A stretch of DNA of 13,278 nt from DATHVR01 sp035461175 (GTDB lineage: Bacteria > Actinomycetota > Acidimicrobiia > Spongiisociales > ZC4RG35), in contig DATHVR010000191.1 of NCBI GenBank assembly GCA_035461175.1, forward strand, positions 1-13,278. Direction: 5' to 3'. A program made the position numbers and the translations under genes. The notes below the pieces were generated by a model. The model was not told the origin of the DNA. It made no database searches and saw only the letters and a list, made by a program, of their open reading frames with translations. Shown in pieces: positions 6,307 through 13,201 of this stretch (position 1 is the first letter of the stretch; each line of letters opens with the position of its first letter).

Positions 6307-7260
6307 TCAGGCCGTCAGCCCGGCCGTGTCGAGCGCCTCTTCGGTCTTCGTCCTGCCCACGGCGATGGTGCCCTCGGCGTGGTGGAAGTCGAGCGTGCCA
6401 CAGGTGTTCTTCGGGATCGTGATCAGGAGATCGGGAGGCGAGCCGCCCATCCGGTAGCGGGTGATGACCGCCTGCATGGCATCGATCGACAGGTTGATGA
6501 CGTCGGTCATCCCCAACTCGGGCAAGAGATCTTCCTCGCCGTTCGGCTCCCCTTCCTCGTCATCGCCGCTGCCGAAGCGGGCCCAGAGCGACTTGACTGC
6601 GTCGGTGTCGAGCACCTGAGCGGTGGCCCGATAGGCCCGTTCCAGCCATTCCGACCGGGGGCGTTCGTGGGTCGACTCGGTGGCAGGTGGCCCCTGGGTC
6701 CCGACCGGGGCGCCGCTCAACGACACCGCCACCGTCAGGTCGGCATCCACGGAGGTCATCGGTGTGATCGGCACGGGGTCGACGACTCCTCCGTCGACCA
6801 GAATCCGGCCGTTGAGGACCACCGGCGTGATCACGGTGGGGAGGGCGATCGATGCCCGGATGGCCACATCCATCGGACCGCTCTGGAACCAGACCGGTTT
6901 CTGGGCGAGCAGGTCGGTGGCGACGGCGGTGAAGGGGATGGGCAGGTCCTCGATCAGGGTGTCCCCCAGCAACTCCCGCACCCGGTCGAGCACCTTCTCG
7001 GCCCGGATCGCCCCGGCGGCCCGGAAGGCGGGATCGAGCAGGCGGACCACGTCGCGGGAGGTAAGGCTCCGCACCCATTCGGTGTACGACTCCAGTCTTC
7101 CTGCTGCGTACAGGCCCCCGATCACCGCTCCCATCGAGGAGCCGGCTAGACCCACCACCTCGAACCCGCGTTCTTCGAGAATCTCGATGACTCCGATGTG
7201 GGCATAACCACGGGCACCGCCACCGCCTAGCGCGAGAGCGACCCGGGTGGGTGTGGCCAT
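6307..7260 (-). CDS. Patatin-like phospholipase (RssA/NTE-type serine hydrolase)
   Basis: Predicted lipid acyl hydrolase with a Ser-Asp dyad. The 317-residue protein has the oxyanion motif LGGGGARG (11-18), the nucleophile elbow GSSMG (40-44, Ser42) and the DGG motif (156-158, catalytic Asp156), all in the usual patatin order. There is no signal peptide or transmembrane segment, so it should act in the cytoplasm or at the inner membrane face. After the catalytic core comes a variable region with a strongly acidic patch (GDDEEGEPNGEEDLLPE) before a helical C-terminus. Substrate and physiological role are unknown. The ATG at 7260 has no Shine-Dalgarno, and TAGCCT ends 6 nt upstream. The gene is convergent with asd and divergent from the unrecognised gene at 7433. 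Confidence 0.88.
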   Translation of the reverse strand: MATPTRVALALGGGGARGYAHIGVIEILEERGFEVVGLAGSSMGAVIGGLYAAGRLESYTEWVRSLTSRDVVRLLDPAFRAAGAIRAEKVLDRVRELLGDTLIEDLPIPFTAVATDLLAQKPVWFQSGPMDVAIRASIALPTVITPVVLNGRILVDGGVVDPVPITPMTSVDADLTVAVSLSGAPVGTQGPPATESTHERPRSEWLERAYRATAQVLDTDAVKSLWARFGSGDDEEGEPNGEEDLLPELGMTDVINLSIDAMQAVITRYRMGGSPPDLLITIPKNTCGTLDFHHAEGTIAVGRTKTEEALDTAGLTA

Positions 7261-7266
7261 GCTTCC

Positions 7267-7272
7267 AGGCTA
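7267..7272 (-). promoter_or_regulatory. Candidate -10 element of a leaderless patatin promoter
   Basis: TAGCCT on the minus strand, 6 nt before the ATG at 7260. It is part of a 10-mer, TAGCCTGGAA, that also occurs facing the other way at 7380-7389. Confidence 0.35.
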
Positions 7273-7379
7273 GCTCCACCACCTGCCCCCCACGCCCCGG
7301 TGGCCGGCGAGCACCGGGCAGGTCACCGATCTGATTCGCTCCGGACGGGGGATGAACACGCCGACGGACGGGCGCCCGA

Positions 7380-7385
7380 TAGCCT
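7380..7385 (+). promoter_or_regulatory. Candidate -10 element for the unrecognised gene at 7433
   Basis: TAGCCT on the plus strand, continuing as TAGCCTGGAA, the same 10-mer that precedes the divergent patatin gene. If used, it gives a leader of roughly 40 nt, consistent with the Shine-Dalgarno start at 7433. Confidence 0.3.
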
Positions 7386-7432
7386 GGAACAAAGCTCCTG
7401 CCATGGTGCTCCTCCGATTCCCGGAGCCGAGA

Positions 7433-7903
7433 ATGACTGTCATCCGATATGCCGATTGCGAGGGAACGCTCCTCGCATTTCTCCATGAGTCGCCGATGGA
7501 CGCCGTCCTCGCTGCCGAGACGGATGAAGCCGAGCGTCGATGCGAGGCCCTGGGCATCGAGGTGATTCCTCCCGACGATGCCTGGGCCGATTCCTACATC
7601 GTCGAGTCCGGTACTCCCGAATGGAAGCGCCTGTCGGCCGAGGCGCATGGCGGCGATTCCAGGTCGCAAACAGGAACCGGAGCCGACCGAGCCGATGTGG
7701 GCGGGCAGGCAATCGACCTGTACGTGCGGACCCCGGGCGGCGTGTGGGCGAAGGTCGGCAACGACCTGCGGGGGATCGAGCCGACCGATGCCCTCGCTGA
7801 CCTGGTGGCGGTGCTGGGCCCGTACCGCGCCAGGTTGGATCCGCGTCCCCCAGCCGACGCCGCGGGCGACGTCGCCTCGAGCAGTCCGCCTCGGCCCGAT
7901 TGA
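7433..7903 (+). CDS. Hypothetical protein, unrecognised
   Basis: I do not recognise a family. The 156-residue product is acidic and predicted soluble, with no signal peptide or membrane segment. Residues 1-65 look folded (MTVIRYADCEGTLLAFLHES, later EALGIEVIPPDDAWADSYIV). A low-complexity Gly/Ser/Asp stretch covers about 73-90. A second ordered block (AIDLYVRTPGGVWAKVGNDL and onwards) runs to about residue 137, and the tail is Pro/Ala/Ser-rich. I choose the ATG at 7433 because GGAG at 7423-7426 sits 6 nt before it; in-frame ATGs at 7403 and 7352 lack such a site. The opposite strand also has a long open frame, but it is an antisense extension from the patatin gene with arginine- and proline-rich shadow composition. 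It lies between the divergent patatin gene and a convergent tRNA. Confidence 0.6.
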   Translation: MTVIRYADCEGTLLAFLHESPMDAVLAAETDEAERRCEALGIEVIPPDDAWADSYIVESGTPEWKRLSAEAHGGDSRSQTGTGADRADVGGQAIDLYVRTPGGVWAKVGNDLRGIEPTDALADLVAVLGPYRARLDPRPPADAAGDVASSSPPRPD

Positions 7904-7931
7904 GCCTGGCCTAATCCCGACCAGAACGACC

Positions 7932-7978
7932 GAGGTGCCGGCCAGGGACCTGACAAGCAGATCTCTGACCAGCACCTC
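7932..7978 (-). terminator. Strong transcript hairpin just downstream of tRNA-Pro
   Basis: Read on the minus strand, GAGGTGCTGGTCAG and CTGGCCGGCACCTC pair over 14 bp with no mismatch if two U-G wobbles are allowed, around a 19-nt loop. On the plus strand the same two positions would be C-A mismatches, so the structure suits the tRNA-strand transcript. It begins 4 nt after the encoded CCA end. The sequence after it (GGTCGTTCTGG) is only mildly U-containing. A terminator or 3' processing stop is the likely role. Confidence 0.6.
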
Positions 7979-7982
7979 TTGA

Positions 7983-8059
7983 TGGTCGGGACGGCGGGAT
8001 TTGAACCCACGACCTCAGCGTCCCGAACGCTGCGCGCTACCAAACTGCGCCACGTCCCG
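7983..8059 (-). tRNA. tRNA-Pro (anticodon CGG)
   Basis: The 77-nt minus-strand gene folds as a full cloverleaf. The acceptor stem is CGGGACG with CGTCCCG, the D-arm region is GCGCAGTTTGGTAGCGC, the anticodon stem CAGCG/CGCTG encloses the loop TTCGGGA with anticodon CGG, and the T arm GTGGG-TTCAAAT-CCCGC includes the conserved TTCAAAT. The discriminator is A and the CCA end is encoded (7983-7985). It reads proline CCG codons, which are common in this GC-rich genome. It lies 23 nt downstream of the response regulator gene on the same strand, with a TACACT -10-like element at 8070-8075. Confidence 0.97.
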
Positions 8060-8069
8060 TGAAGAAAGA

Positions 8070-8075
8070 AGTGTA
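8070..8075 (-). promoter_or_regulatory. Candidate -10 element for tRNA-Pro
   Basis: TACACT on the minus strand, 10 nt before the mature tRNA 5' end. It would give a leader of only a few bases. No clear -35 box; co-transcription with the upstream response regulator is the alternative. Confidence 0.35.
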
Positions 8076-8082
8076 GTGGTCG

Positions 8083-8451
8083 TCAGGTGAGGGCAGGAAG
8101 GGCGATCGCCGCCCGCAGGTCCTGGGCGGTGAACGGCTTCACGACTGCCACATCGGCGCCGGCTCGATGAGCCAGAAAAGCGTCGGCGCTGCGGTCGAGG
8201 AGGAGCACCATTCGCAGGGGTGGCAGGTCCTCGGAGTCGACGGCCGAGCGCAGGGCCCGCACCACCGCCATCCCCCCCATCGAGCCGACCTGAAGGTCGA
8301 TCACGGCGACATCAGCCGAGTGCTCGCCGGCCGCCGCCACCGCCGACCGGGGATCGGAGACACTGGTGATCATCGTGCCCGGGTCGGTAAGCGAAGCCCG
8401 CACGTCGTTGTCGACCCAGACGTCGTCGCTGACCACCAACACATTCGCCAT
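8083..8451 (-). CDS. Single-domain response regulator (CheY-like receiver)
   Basis: A 122-residue receiver domain with no output domain. The acidic pocket is Asp9-Asp10 (VVSDD), the phospho-acceptor is Asp52 (AVIDLQVGSMGG), and the conserved lysine is Lys105 in VVKPF, after AGAD (97-100). The switch Thr/Ser normally found at the end of beta-4 is not visible; the segment reads MVLLLDRSAD, leaving leucine or aspartate there. From memory, this DRSAD-type variant is common in actinobacterial stand-alone receivers, but I cannot check that here. No kinase gene is adjacent, so its partner is unknown. I use the ATG at 8451 because MANVLVV is the natural first strand; the frame is open to 8499 with no supporting site. 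No Shine-Dalgarno; TATCGT ends 6 nt before the start. Divergent from the nfeD-like gene and upstream of tRNA-Pro. Confidence 0.85.
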   Translation of the reverse strand: MANVLVVSDDVWVDNDVRASLTDPGTMITSVSDPRSAVAAAGEHSADVAVIDLQVGSMGGMAVVRALRSAVDSEDLPPLRMVLLLDRSADAFLAHRAGADVAVVKPFTAQDLRAAIALPALT

Positions 8452-8457
8452 GGGGTC

Positions 8458-8463
8458 ACGATA
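8458..8463 (-). promoter_or_regulatory. Candidate -10 element of a leaderless response-regulator promoter
   Basis: TATCGT on the minus strand, 6 nt before the ATG at 8451, with no Shine-Dalgarno in the gap. Confidence 0.42.
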
Positions 8464-8507
8464 GCCCGTACCCGTCCGACCCTGGCCGGAGCCTCCCACG
8501 GCAGCCC

Positions 8508-8513
8508 TATCAT
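8508..8513 (+). promoter_or_regulatory. Candidate -10 element of a leaderless nfeD promoter
   Basis: TATCAT on the plus strand, 5 of 6 matches to TATAAT, 9 nt before the GTG at 8523. The gap TCCTCCTTC has no Shine-Dalgarno; it resembles the anti-SD complement instead. Confidence 0.45.
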
Positions 8514-8522
8514 TCCTCCTTC

Positions 8523-9785
8523 GTGAGACGACTCCTCCTCTCCGCTCTCCTCCTGGCCGTCCTGCTCGTCCCGCTCCTGGCCGGAGCCCAGACCGACGAG
8601 CGACGGATCGACGTTGTCGACATATCCGGCCCCCTCGACGACGGGGCAGTCGACTTCGTGATCGAGACCATCCGCCAGTCCGCCGACCGCGGCTCGGAGG
8701 CGGTCATCCTCGAGCTCGATTCCCGTGGGGTGGTGGCGAGCTCGGATCGGTTCGAGGAGCTGGTGGCATTGACCACCGACCCGCCGCTGCCACTGGTGGT
8801 CTGGGCCGGCCCTGCCCCGGGACGGGTGTATGGCGGTGCCCTCGACCTCCTCGCCGCCGCCCCCCTGCGGGTCGCGGCTCCGGGGGTGGAGGTCGGATAC
8901 AGCTCACCCACCTACATCGCGGGGGACTGGGGGCCGATGGGGGAGATTCCCACCTCCCTCGAGTCCGAGATCGTGGTGGTGGATGAGCCCATCCCGGGGC
9001 TGATCGACGACACCTCGCCTGCCATTCGCCAGTTGATCCAGGACCTGGACGGGGTGGCGATCCCGGTGGGCGGGACGGACCGGGTCCTCTCCACCCTCAC
9101 CACCACCGAGATCGATGGCGAAGAGCAGACCACCGCCATTCCGGTCACCTTCCACAAACCCGGCTATTGGGCTCGCTTCCTGCGCCTCGCCGTGACGCCC
9201 GAGGCCGCCTTCATGTTCCTGGTCGCCGGCCTCACCGTGGCTGCCTTCGAGTTCTATGCCATCGGTCCCGGCATCGCCGCCGCCATGGCCGCCATATCGA
9301 TCTTCCTCGCCTCCTACGGTCTGGCCACCCTCCCGGTGCGCTGGTGGGCCCTGGTTCTTGCCCTGGCCGGATGGGCTGCCCTCACCGCCTCGTACCAGCG
9401 GGGGAGCGTGGCCGCCATCACCGGCCTGGGCACGCTGCTGATGCTGGCGGGAGGCCTGTGGTTCGTCGATGGGGCACCGCAACTGGAGATGAACCCGGTG
9501 GTGACCGCGGTGATCGTCCTTTCGGTCCTCGCCTTCTACACGGTGGCTATGCCCACGGTGGCCCGATCGCGCTTCAGCACCCGCACCATCGGCCGCGAGC
9601 ATCTGATCGGGAGCCGGGGAGTGGCGCTGGTCGATCTCGATCCCGACGGAGAGGTGGAGGTCGAGGGGGCCCGTTGGCGGGCCTCGGCGCATCGGGAGGC
9701 GGGGATCCACCAGGGCGATTCGGTCCGGGTGGCCGAGATCGACGGCATGGTCCTCGAAGTCGAGCCCCTCCCCACCGACGCCTGA
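8523..9785 (+). CDS. NfeD-like membrane protein with degenerate ClpP-like domain
   Basis: A 420-residue NfeD-family protein. It has a signal peptide or first membrane segment (1-22, ending AGAQ) and an extracytoplasmic ClpP/SppA-like region (about 28-215). About four to five hydrophobic segments follow between 225 and 345, and a C-terminal NfeD OB-fold (about 357-418) carries IGSRGVALVDLDPDGEVEVEG. NfeD proteins usually pair with SPFH/stomatin proteins in membrane quality control; no SPFH gene lies in this window. In active relatives the nucleophile sits in an ASAG-like motif, whereas the equivalent stretch here reads GRVYGGALDLL (100-110) with glycine in place of serine. The protease is therefore probably inactive (inference). 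The GTG start gives a proper signal sequence and has TATCAT 9 nt upstream. The stop touches a small hairpin; whiB follows after about 100 nt. Confidence 0.85.
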   Translation: MRRLLLSALLLAVLLVPLLAGAQTDERRIDVVDISGPLDDGAVDFVIETIRQSADRGSEAVILELDSRGVVASSDRFEELVALTTDPPLPLVVWAGPAPGRVYGGALDLLAAAPLRVAAPGVEVGYSSPTYIAGDWGPMGEIPTSLESEIVVVDEPIPGLIDDTSPAIRQLIQDLDGVAIPVGGTDRVLSTLTTTEIDGEEQTTAIPVTFHKPGYWARFLRLAVTPEAAFMFLVAGLTVAAFEFYAIGPGIAAAMAAISIFLASYGLATLPVRWWALVLALAGWAALTASYQRGSVAAITGLGTLLMLAGGLWFVDGAPQLEMNPVVTAVIVLSVLAFYTVAMPTVARSRFSTRTIGREHLIGSRGVALVDLDPDGEVEVEGARWRASAHREAGIHQGDSVRVAEIDGMVLEVEPLPTDA

Positions 9786-9827
9786 GCCCGCGAAAAACGG
9801 GCTAGGCGCCTTCCAGGATTTCCCTGG
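9785..9827 (+). terminator. Two small hairpins after nfeD
   Basis: AGCCCG (9785-9790) pairs with CGGGCT (9798-9803) around CGAAAAA; the first stem base is the last base of the nfeD stop codon. CCAGG (9813-9817) pairs with CCTGG (9823-9827) around ATTTC. Neither is followed by a T-tract, so termination is only likely, not shown. Confidence 0.4.
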
Positions 9828-9872
9828 CGAATCTTGGGATATCGGTTTAGGTTCAAGCTCCCGCTCGCGAAG

Positions 9873-9880
9873 AAAGGGAG
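9873..9880 (+). promoter_or_regulatory. Shine-Dalgarno site deciding the whiB TTG start
   Basis: AAAGGGAG followed by a 6-nt spacer and TTG at 9887. There is no ATG or GTG at a better position, and the resulting protein has the normal WhiB N-terminus. A -10-like TAGGTT at 9848-9853 would place transcription start about 25-30 nt before the TTG, so whiB has a leader. Confidence 0.7.
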
Positions 9881-9886
9881 ACAACG

Positions 9887-10141
9887 TTGACGCCTGATGA
9901 CTGGCAGTTGAAAGCACTTTGCCGGGGCAATCATGCCCATCTGTTCTTCCCCCCATCCACCTTCGAGAGAAAAGACGATCGCGAGCGACGCGAAGCTCGC
10001 GCCAAGGCGATCTGCAATGTCTGCCCGGTCCTGGGGGACTGTTCCTCCTACGCGCTGTCGATCCGTGAGCCGTTCGGAATCTGGGGCGGGATGACCGAAG
10101 GCGATCGCAAGGAACTCTTCGCCGCCTCCGCCGCCCGCTAG
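9887..10141 (+). CDS. WhiB-family iron-sulfur transcription regulator
   Basis: An 84-residue cytoplasmic protein of the actinobacterial WhiB/Wbl family. It has the four conserved cysteines that bind a [4Fe-4S] cluster: Cys12 (ALCRG), Cys43 and Cys46 (ICNVC) and Cys52 (GDC). The GIWGG turn (64-68) follows, then a short charged C-terminal stretch (TEGDRKEL). Family members bind the principal sigma factor and respond to redox state or nitric oxide; which Wbl class this is cannot be decided here. The TTG start is set by AAAGGGAG 6 nt upstream, and the N-terminus DDWQLKALC matches the family. The basic C-terminal DNA-binding tail is short, ending SAAR. Its TAG stop shares CTAG with the convergent selB stop, so the two genes overlap by 4 nt. 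Confidence 0.95.
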   Translation: MTPDDWQLKALCRGNHAHLFFPPSTFERKDDRERREARAKAICNVCPVLGDCSSYALSIREPFGIWGGMTEGDRKELFAASAAR

Positions 10142-11889
10142 TCCCTGACCGGCGACCGGGTGTCTCCCCGTCGCCTCGTCAGGCCCTGGTCGTCGGCCCA
10201 CTCCAGGATCGGGACCGCATACTTGCGGCTGATCCCGAGTCGATCGCGGAAGTCGGCGACGGTGAATCCCTCGGGCATGGCGGCGACGGCCGACCGCAGC
10301 TTCTCCGCCTCCTCGGGTAGATAGATCAGGTCCTCGGAGATCATCACCAGTCCGCCGGCCCGGACCAGGCCGTGAATGAGCTCCCGGTCGATGGGCAGTT
10401 CGGCGGCGCGGGGAGCCTGGAGGCCGGCAGCAGCCAGCAGCGAGCGGGCCTCCTCCCAAGCCCGCTGCTGCCCGGGGCCCAGTTCCACCTCCCAGCCGGC
10501 GCGCCACGCCACCGTTCCGTCGCCGCCCAGATCGGGGGCGTCCTCCACCACCATCGACGCCACCTCCGCCTCCACGCCCAGTCGGCTGGCCAGGGTGGCG
10601 AGGGGGAGCCCGGGGCGCAGGGGGTGGGTCGAATGGAATTCGTCGATGAGCGCCGTGGCGCGCTCGGTCAGGTCCTCCAGCCGGATTCGGGTGAGGAGGA
10701 TGTCGCCGTGGGAGATCGCCGTCTCCGGCTCGGCCCCGGTCTCGGCGCGGAGGTTCGAGCGAGTATCCATCGCTCTCAGTTCCAGCAGGGCATCGGCGGC
10801 ATCCACTGGTGTGAGCCCGGAGGGCAATGACGCCGCCGCCCGCAACGCCCGTCCCCGGGCGGGCGGGCGAGGGTCGAGGATCCGCCCGCCTCCCACCACT
10901 GCTCGCCGGCCGGTCTCGCGGAGGATGAAACGATCGCCGTAGCGGAGGGGTAGCGGCCGGTCGAGGGTGAGCAGGGCGCCTTGTTCCACCAGGCGGAGGC
11001 GGGCGGGCACGGCGGCGCTGCCGGCGTGGACCTGATACGCCCCCTTCTCGCCGAGTTCGTCGACGTAGCGGGCGGGACGGATGTGGGCCGTGAAGCGGTC
11101 GGTGGCTTTCCAGACACCGGGTCGGCCCAGCATGGTGCCGCGTTCGATGGCCTCGCTGTCGCCGACCAGGTTCAAGGCCACCCGCCGGTGGGGGTCGATG
11201 CGGTCGTGGGATTCCTCGTGGCTCTCGATGCTGCGGATGCGCAGCATCTCGCCGCCCGGGTACGCCTCCAGCGTGTCGCCGACGGCCAGCGGACCGCCCA
11301 GCAGGGTGCCGGTGACCACGGTGCCCGCTCCCGCCACCGTGAATCGGCGATCAACCCACAGGCGGGGATCGCCGCCCGGTTCGGTTTCGGTCAGGGCGGC
11401 ATCGAGCGCGGCCGCCACCTCGTCCACACCCTGCCCGGCGGGCGCCGACACCGGCATGATGGGGGCACCGGCCAGCGAGGTGCCCTCGAGGTGCTCCATC
11501 ACCTCCAGCGTGGCCAGCTCGACCAGGTCGGAGTCGACCCGGTCCACCTTGGTCAACGCCACCACCCCCCGCTCCACTCCGAGCAGATCCAGGACCGCCA
11601 GGTGCTCCTCGGATTGGGGCATCCATCCCTCGTCGGCCGCCACCACCAGCAGGGCGACGTCGATCGCCTCGATCCCCGCCAGCATGTTCTTGATGTAGCG
11701 CTCGTGGCCGGGGACGTCGACGAAGGACACCTGGCGTCCCGAGGGAAGGGTGGCCCATACGAACCCGAGATCGATCGTGAGTCCGCGCCGCTTCTCCTCT
11801 TCCCAGCGGTCGGGGTCGCGGCCGGTGAGAGCGACGAGCAGCGTCGACTTGCCATGGTCGACGTGGCCGGCGGTGCCGACGACGCTCAT
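10138..11889 (-). CDS. selB: Selenocysteine-specific elongation factor SelB
   Basis: Delivers selenocysteinyl-tRNA to UGA codons marked by a SECIS hairpin. The 583-residue protein has a GTPase domain with G1 GTAGHVDHGKST (5-16), a switch threonine in RRGLTID (34-40), G3 DVPGHE (58-63) and G4 TKVD (113-116). EF-Tu-like beta domains follow, including FTVAGAGTVVTGTLLGG. The C-terminal winged-helix region ends SRKYAVPILEWADDQGLTRR, the typical SECIS-binding fourth module. Length is slightly below E. coli SelB (614). The ATG at 11889 overlaps the selA stop (ATGA), so expression is coupled. The frame stays open upstream to 12189, but that is a shadow of selA with arginine-rich composition. The stop lies in CTAG shared with whiB. 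No tRNA-Sec (selC) or selD lies in the window. Confidence 0.96.
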   Translation of the reverse strand: MSVVGTAGHVDHGKSTLLVALTGRDPDRWEEEKRRGLTIDLGFVWATLPSGRQVSFVDVPGHERYIKNMLAGIEAIDVALLVVAADEGWMPQSEEHLAVLDLLGVERGVVALTKVDRVDSDLVELATLEVMEHLEGTSLAGAPIMPVSAPAGQGVDEVAAALDAALTETEPGGDPRLWVDRRFTVAGAGTVVTGTLLGGPLAVGDTLEAYPGGEMLRIRSIESHEESHDRIDPHRRVALNLVGDSEAIERGTMLGRPGVWKATDRFTAHIRPARYVDELGEKGAYQVHAGSAAVPARLRLVEQGALLTLDRPLPLRYGDRFILRETGRRAVVGGGRILDPRPPARGRALRAAASLPSGLTPVDAADALLELRAMDTRSNLRAETGAEPETAISHGDILLTRIRLEDLTERATALIDEFHSTHPLRPGLPLATLASRLGVEAEVASMVVEDAPDLGGDGTVAWRAGWEVELGPGQQRAWEEARSLLAAAGLQAPRAAELPIDRELIHGLVRAGGLVMISEDLIYLPEEAEKLRSAVAAMPEGFTVADFRDRLGISRKYAVPILEWADDQGLTRRRGDTRSPVRD

Positions 11890-13193
11890 TCCGCCCGCAG
11901 TGCCGCCGCCACCGATGGGTCCTCGACCGGGTCGACCGTGCGCAGGTCGATCAGTGCCTTGCCGGCGGCGCGCCGTGCCAGCACCGGCGGGTCGTGGGCC
12001 AGCAGGCGGGCGTGGACGGCGTCGGCGTCGGGCAGTTCGATGAGCCAGGTGGGAATCTCGGCCCCGGGTGTCGACCCCGCCCCCAGCGTGGAGGCACCTT
12101 CCACCACCCGCCCCTCCTCGCCGGAGTCTGCCAGCACCCGGCGGGCCCGCTCCGCGACGCTGTCGGCCGGAAGGTTGGCCATTCTCCACACCGGCAGCTC
12201 GTGGGCCGCCCCGGCCAGATAGGCGGCGAAGGTGGCGGCGAGGGCGGCGGTGGTGGAGCCGTCGACGCGCAGGGCCCGGGTGGCGGGATGGCGGCGCATG
12301 GTCTCGATGAGGTCTTCACGGCCCACCACGATTCCGGCCTGGGGGCCGCCCAGCAGTTTGTCGCCCGAGAACGTGACCAGGTCGGCTCCCTCCTCCAGCG
12401 CCTGCACCACCCCGGGCTCACCCGCCAACCAGGTGGGCGGAGGGCCCTCCAGCCACGGGACCCGCTCGTCGAGCAGGCCCGATCCCTGGTCGAACACGAG
12501 CGGCACGGCCCGCTCCTCGGCGAGGGAGGCCAGGTCGGCCAGCCCCGTCTCGGCGCTGAACCCCACCACCCGGTAGTTGGACGGATGCACCTTGAGATAC
12601 AGGGACGGATCCTCGGCATCGGCGTAATCGGAAAGCCGGGTCCGGTTGGTGGTGCCGACCTCGACCAGGTCCACCCCGGCAGCCGCCATCAGCTCGGGCA
12701 GGCGGTAGGACCCGCCGATCTCGATCAGTTCGCCCCTCGAGACGGGTATCCGCCCTCCCGGCGCCACCGCCAGCAACGTCAGGTACACGGCGGCGGCGTT
12801 GTTGTTGACGACGAGGGCGGCCTCGGCGCCGGTCAGCAGGACGGCCAGGCGCTCGGCGGCATCGTTGCGGCGACCCCGTTCGCCGGTGGCCAGGTCCAGT
12901 TCGATGTTGGCGTACCCGGCCGCCACCTCGTGAGCGGCGGCGAGCGACTCACCGCTCCACGGGGCCCGCCCCAGGTTGGTGTGGAGGATCACCCCGGTGG
13001 CGTTGACGACCCGGCGGGGAGCCGACCGGCGGAGGATCTCGAGGCGGTGGCGGGCTTCGGCGACAAAGTCGACCTCTTCATCCTCGCCTCTGTCCGCCAA
13101 CAACCGGCGGACGGTGTCGACCACCAGCGGCCGCGGTAGCGAGCCGTCGTGGATCTCACGCACCAGCGCGTCGACCGAGGGCGGACGGGGCAT
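11886..13193 (-). CDS. selA: L-seryl-tRNA(Sec) selenium transferase SelA
   Basis: A PLP enzyme that converts Ser-tRNA(Sec) to Sec-tRNA(Sec) using selenophosphate. The 435-residue protein shows VVNATGVILHTNLGRAP (62-78), VVNNNAAA (128-135), SRGELIEIGGSYRLP (152-166), TTNRTRLSDY (181-190), FDQGSGLL (234-241) and the PLP lysine in TFSGDKLLGGPQAG (Lys279). I take the ATG at 13193 as the start because PPSVDALV matches the usual SelA N-terminus and TAACCT lies 8 nt upstream. An upstream ATG at 13271 would add 26 non-conserved residues, and its codon lies at the centre of a 16-bp palindrome. SelA is normally a ring decamer. It is coupled to selB by an ATGA overlap. Its presence implies that at least one UGA-containing selenoprotein gene exists elsewhere in the genome. 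Confidence 0.95.
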   Translation of the reverse strand: MPRPPSVDALVREIHDGSLPRPLVVDTVRRLLADRGEDEEVDFVAEARHRLEILRRSAPRRVVNATGVILHTNLGRAPWSGESLAAAHEVAAGYANIELDLATGERGRRNDAAERLAVLLTGAEAALVVNNNAAAVYLTLLAVAPGGRIPVSRGELIEIGGSYRLPELMAAAGVDLVEVGTTNRTRLSDYADAEDPSLYLKVHPSNYRVVGFSAETGLADLASLAEERAVPLVFDQGSGLLDERVPWLEGPPPTWLAGEPGVVQALEEGADLVTFSGDKLLGGPQAGIVVGREDLIETMRRHPATRALRVDGSTTAALAATFAAYLAGAAHELPVWRMANLPADSVAERARRVLADSGEEGRVVEGASTLGAGSTPGAEIPTWLIELPDADAVHARLLAHDPPVLARRAAGKALIDLRTVDPVEDPSVAAALRAE

Positions 13194-13201
13194 AGCCCCC
13201 G

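Noticed and set aside
6560..7975. 471-residue minus-strand open frame spanning the patatin and hypothetical genes
   Set aside because: It overlaps the patatin gene in another frame and shows the Arg/Pro-rich composition of GC-rich shadow frames, with no motif.
11890..12189. N-terminal extension of the selB frame
   Set aside because: It is a shadow of selA with low-complexity Arg/Gly composition; the GTPase domain begins at the ATG overlapping the selA stop.
10981..13139. Long plus-strand open frames (413 and 381 residues) opposite selA and selB
   Set aside because: Both are antisense shadows of confident genes, rich in His/Gly/Gln/Arg with no recognisable domain or ribosome binding site.
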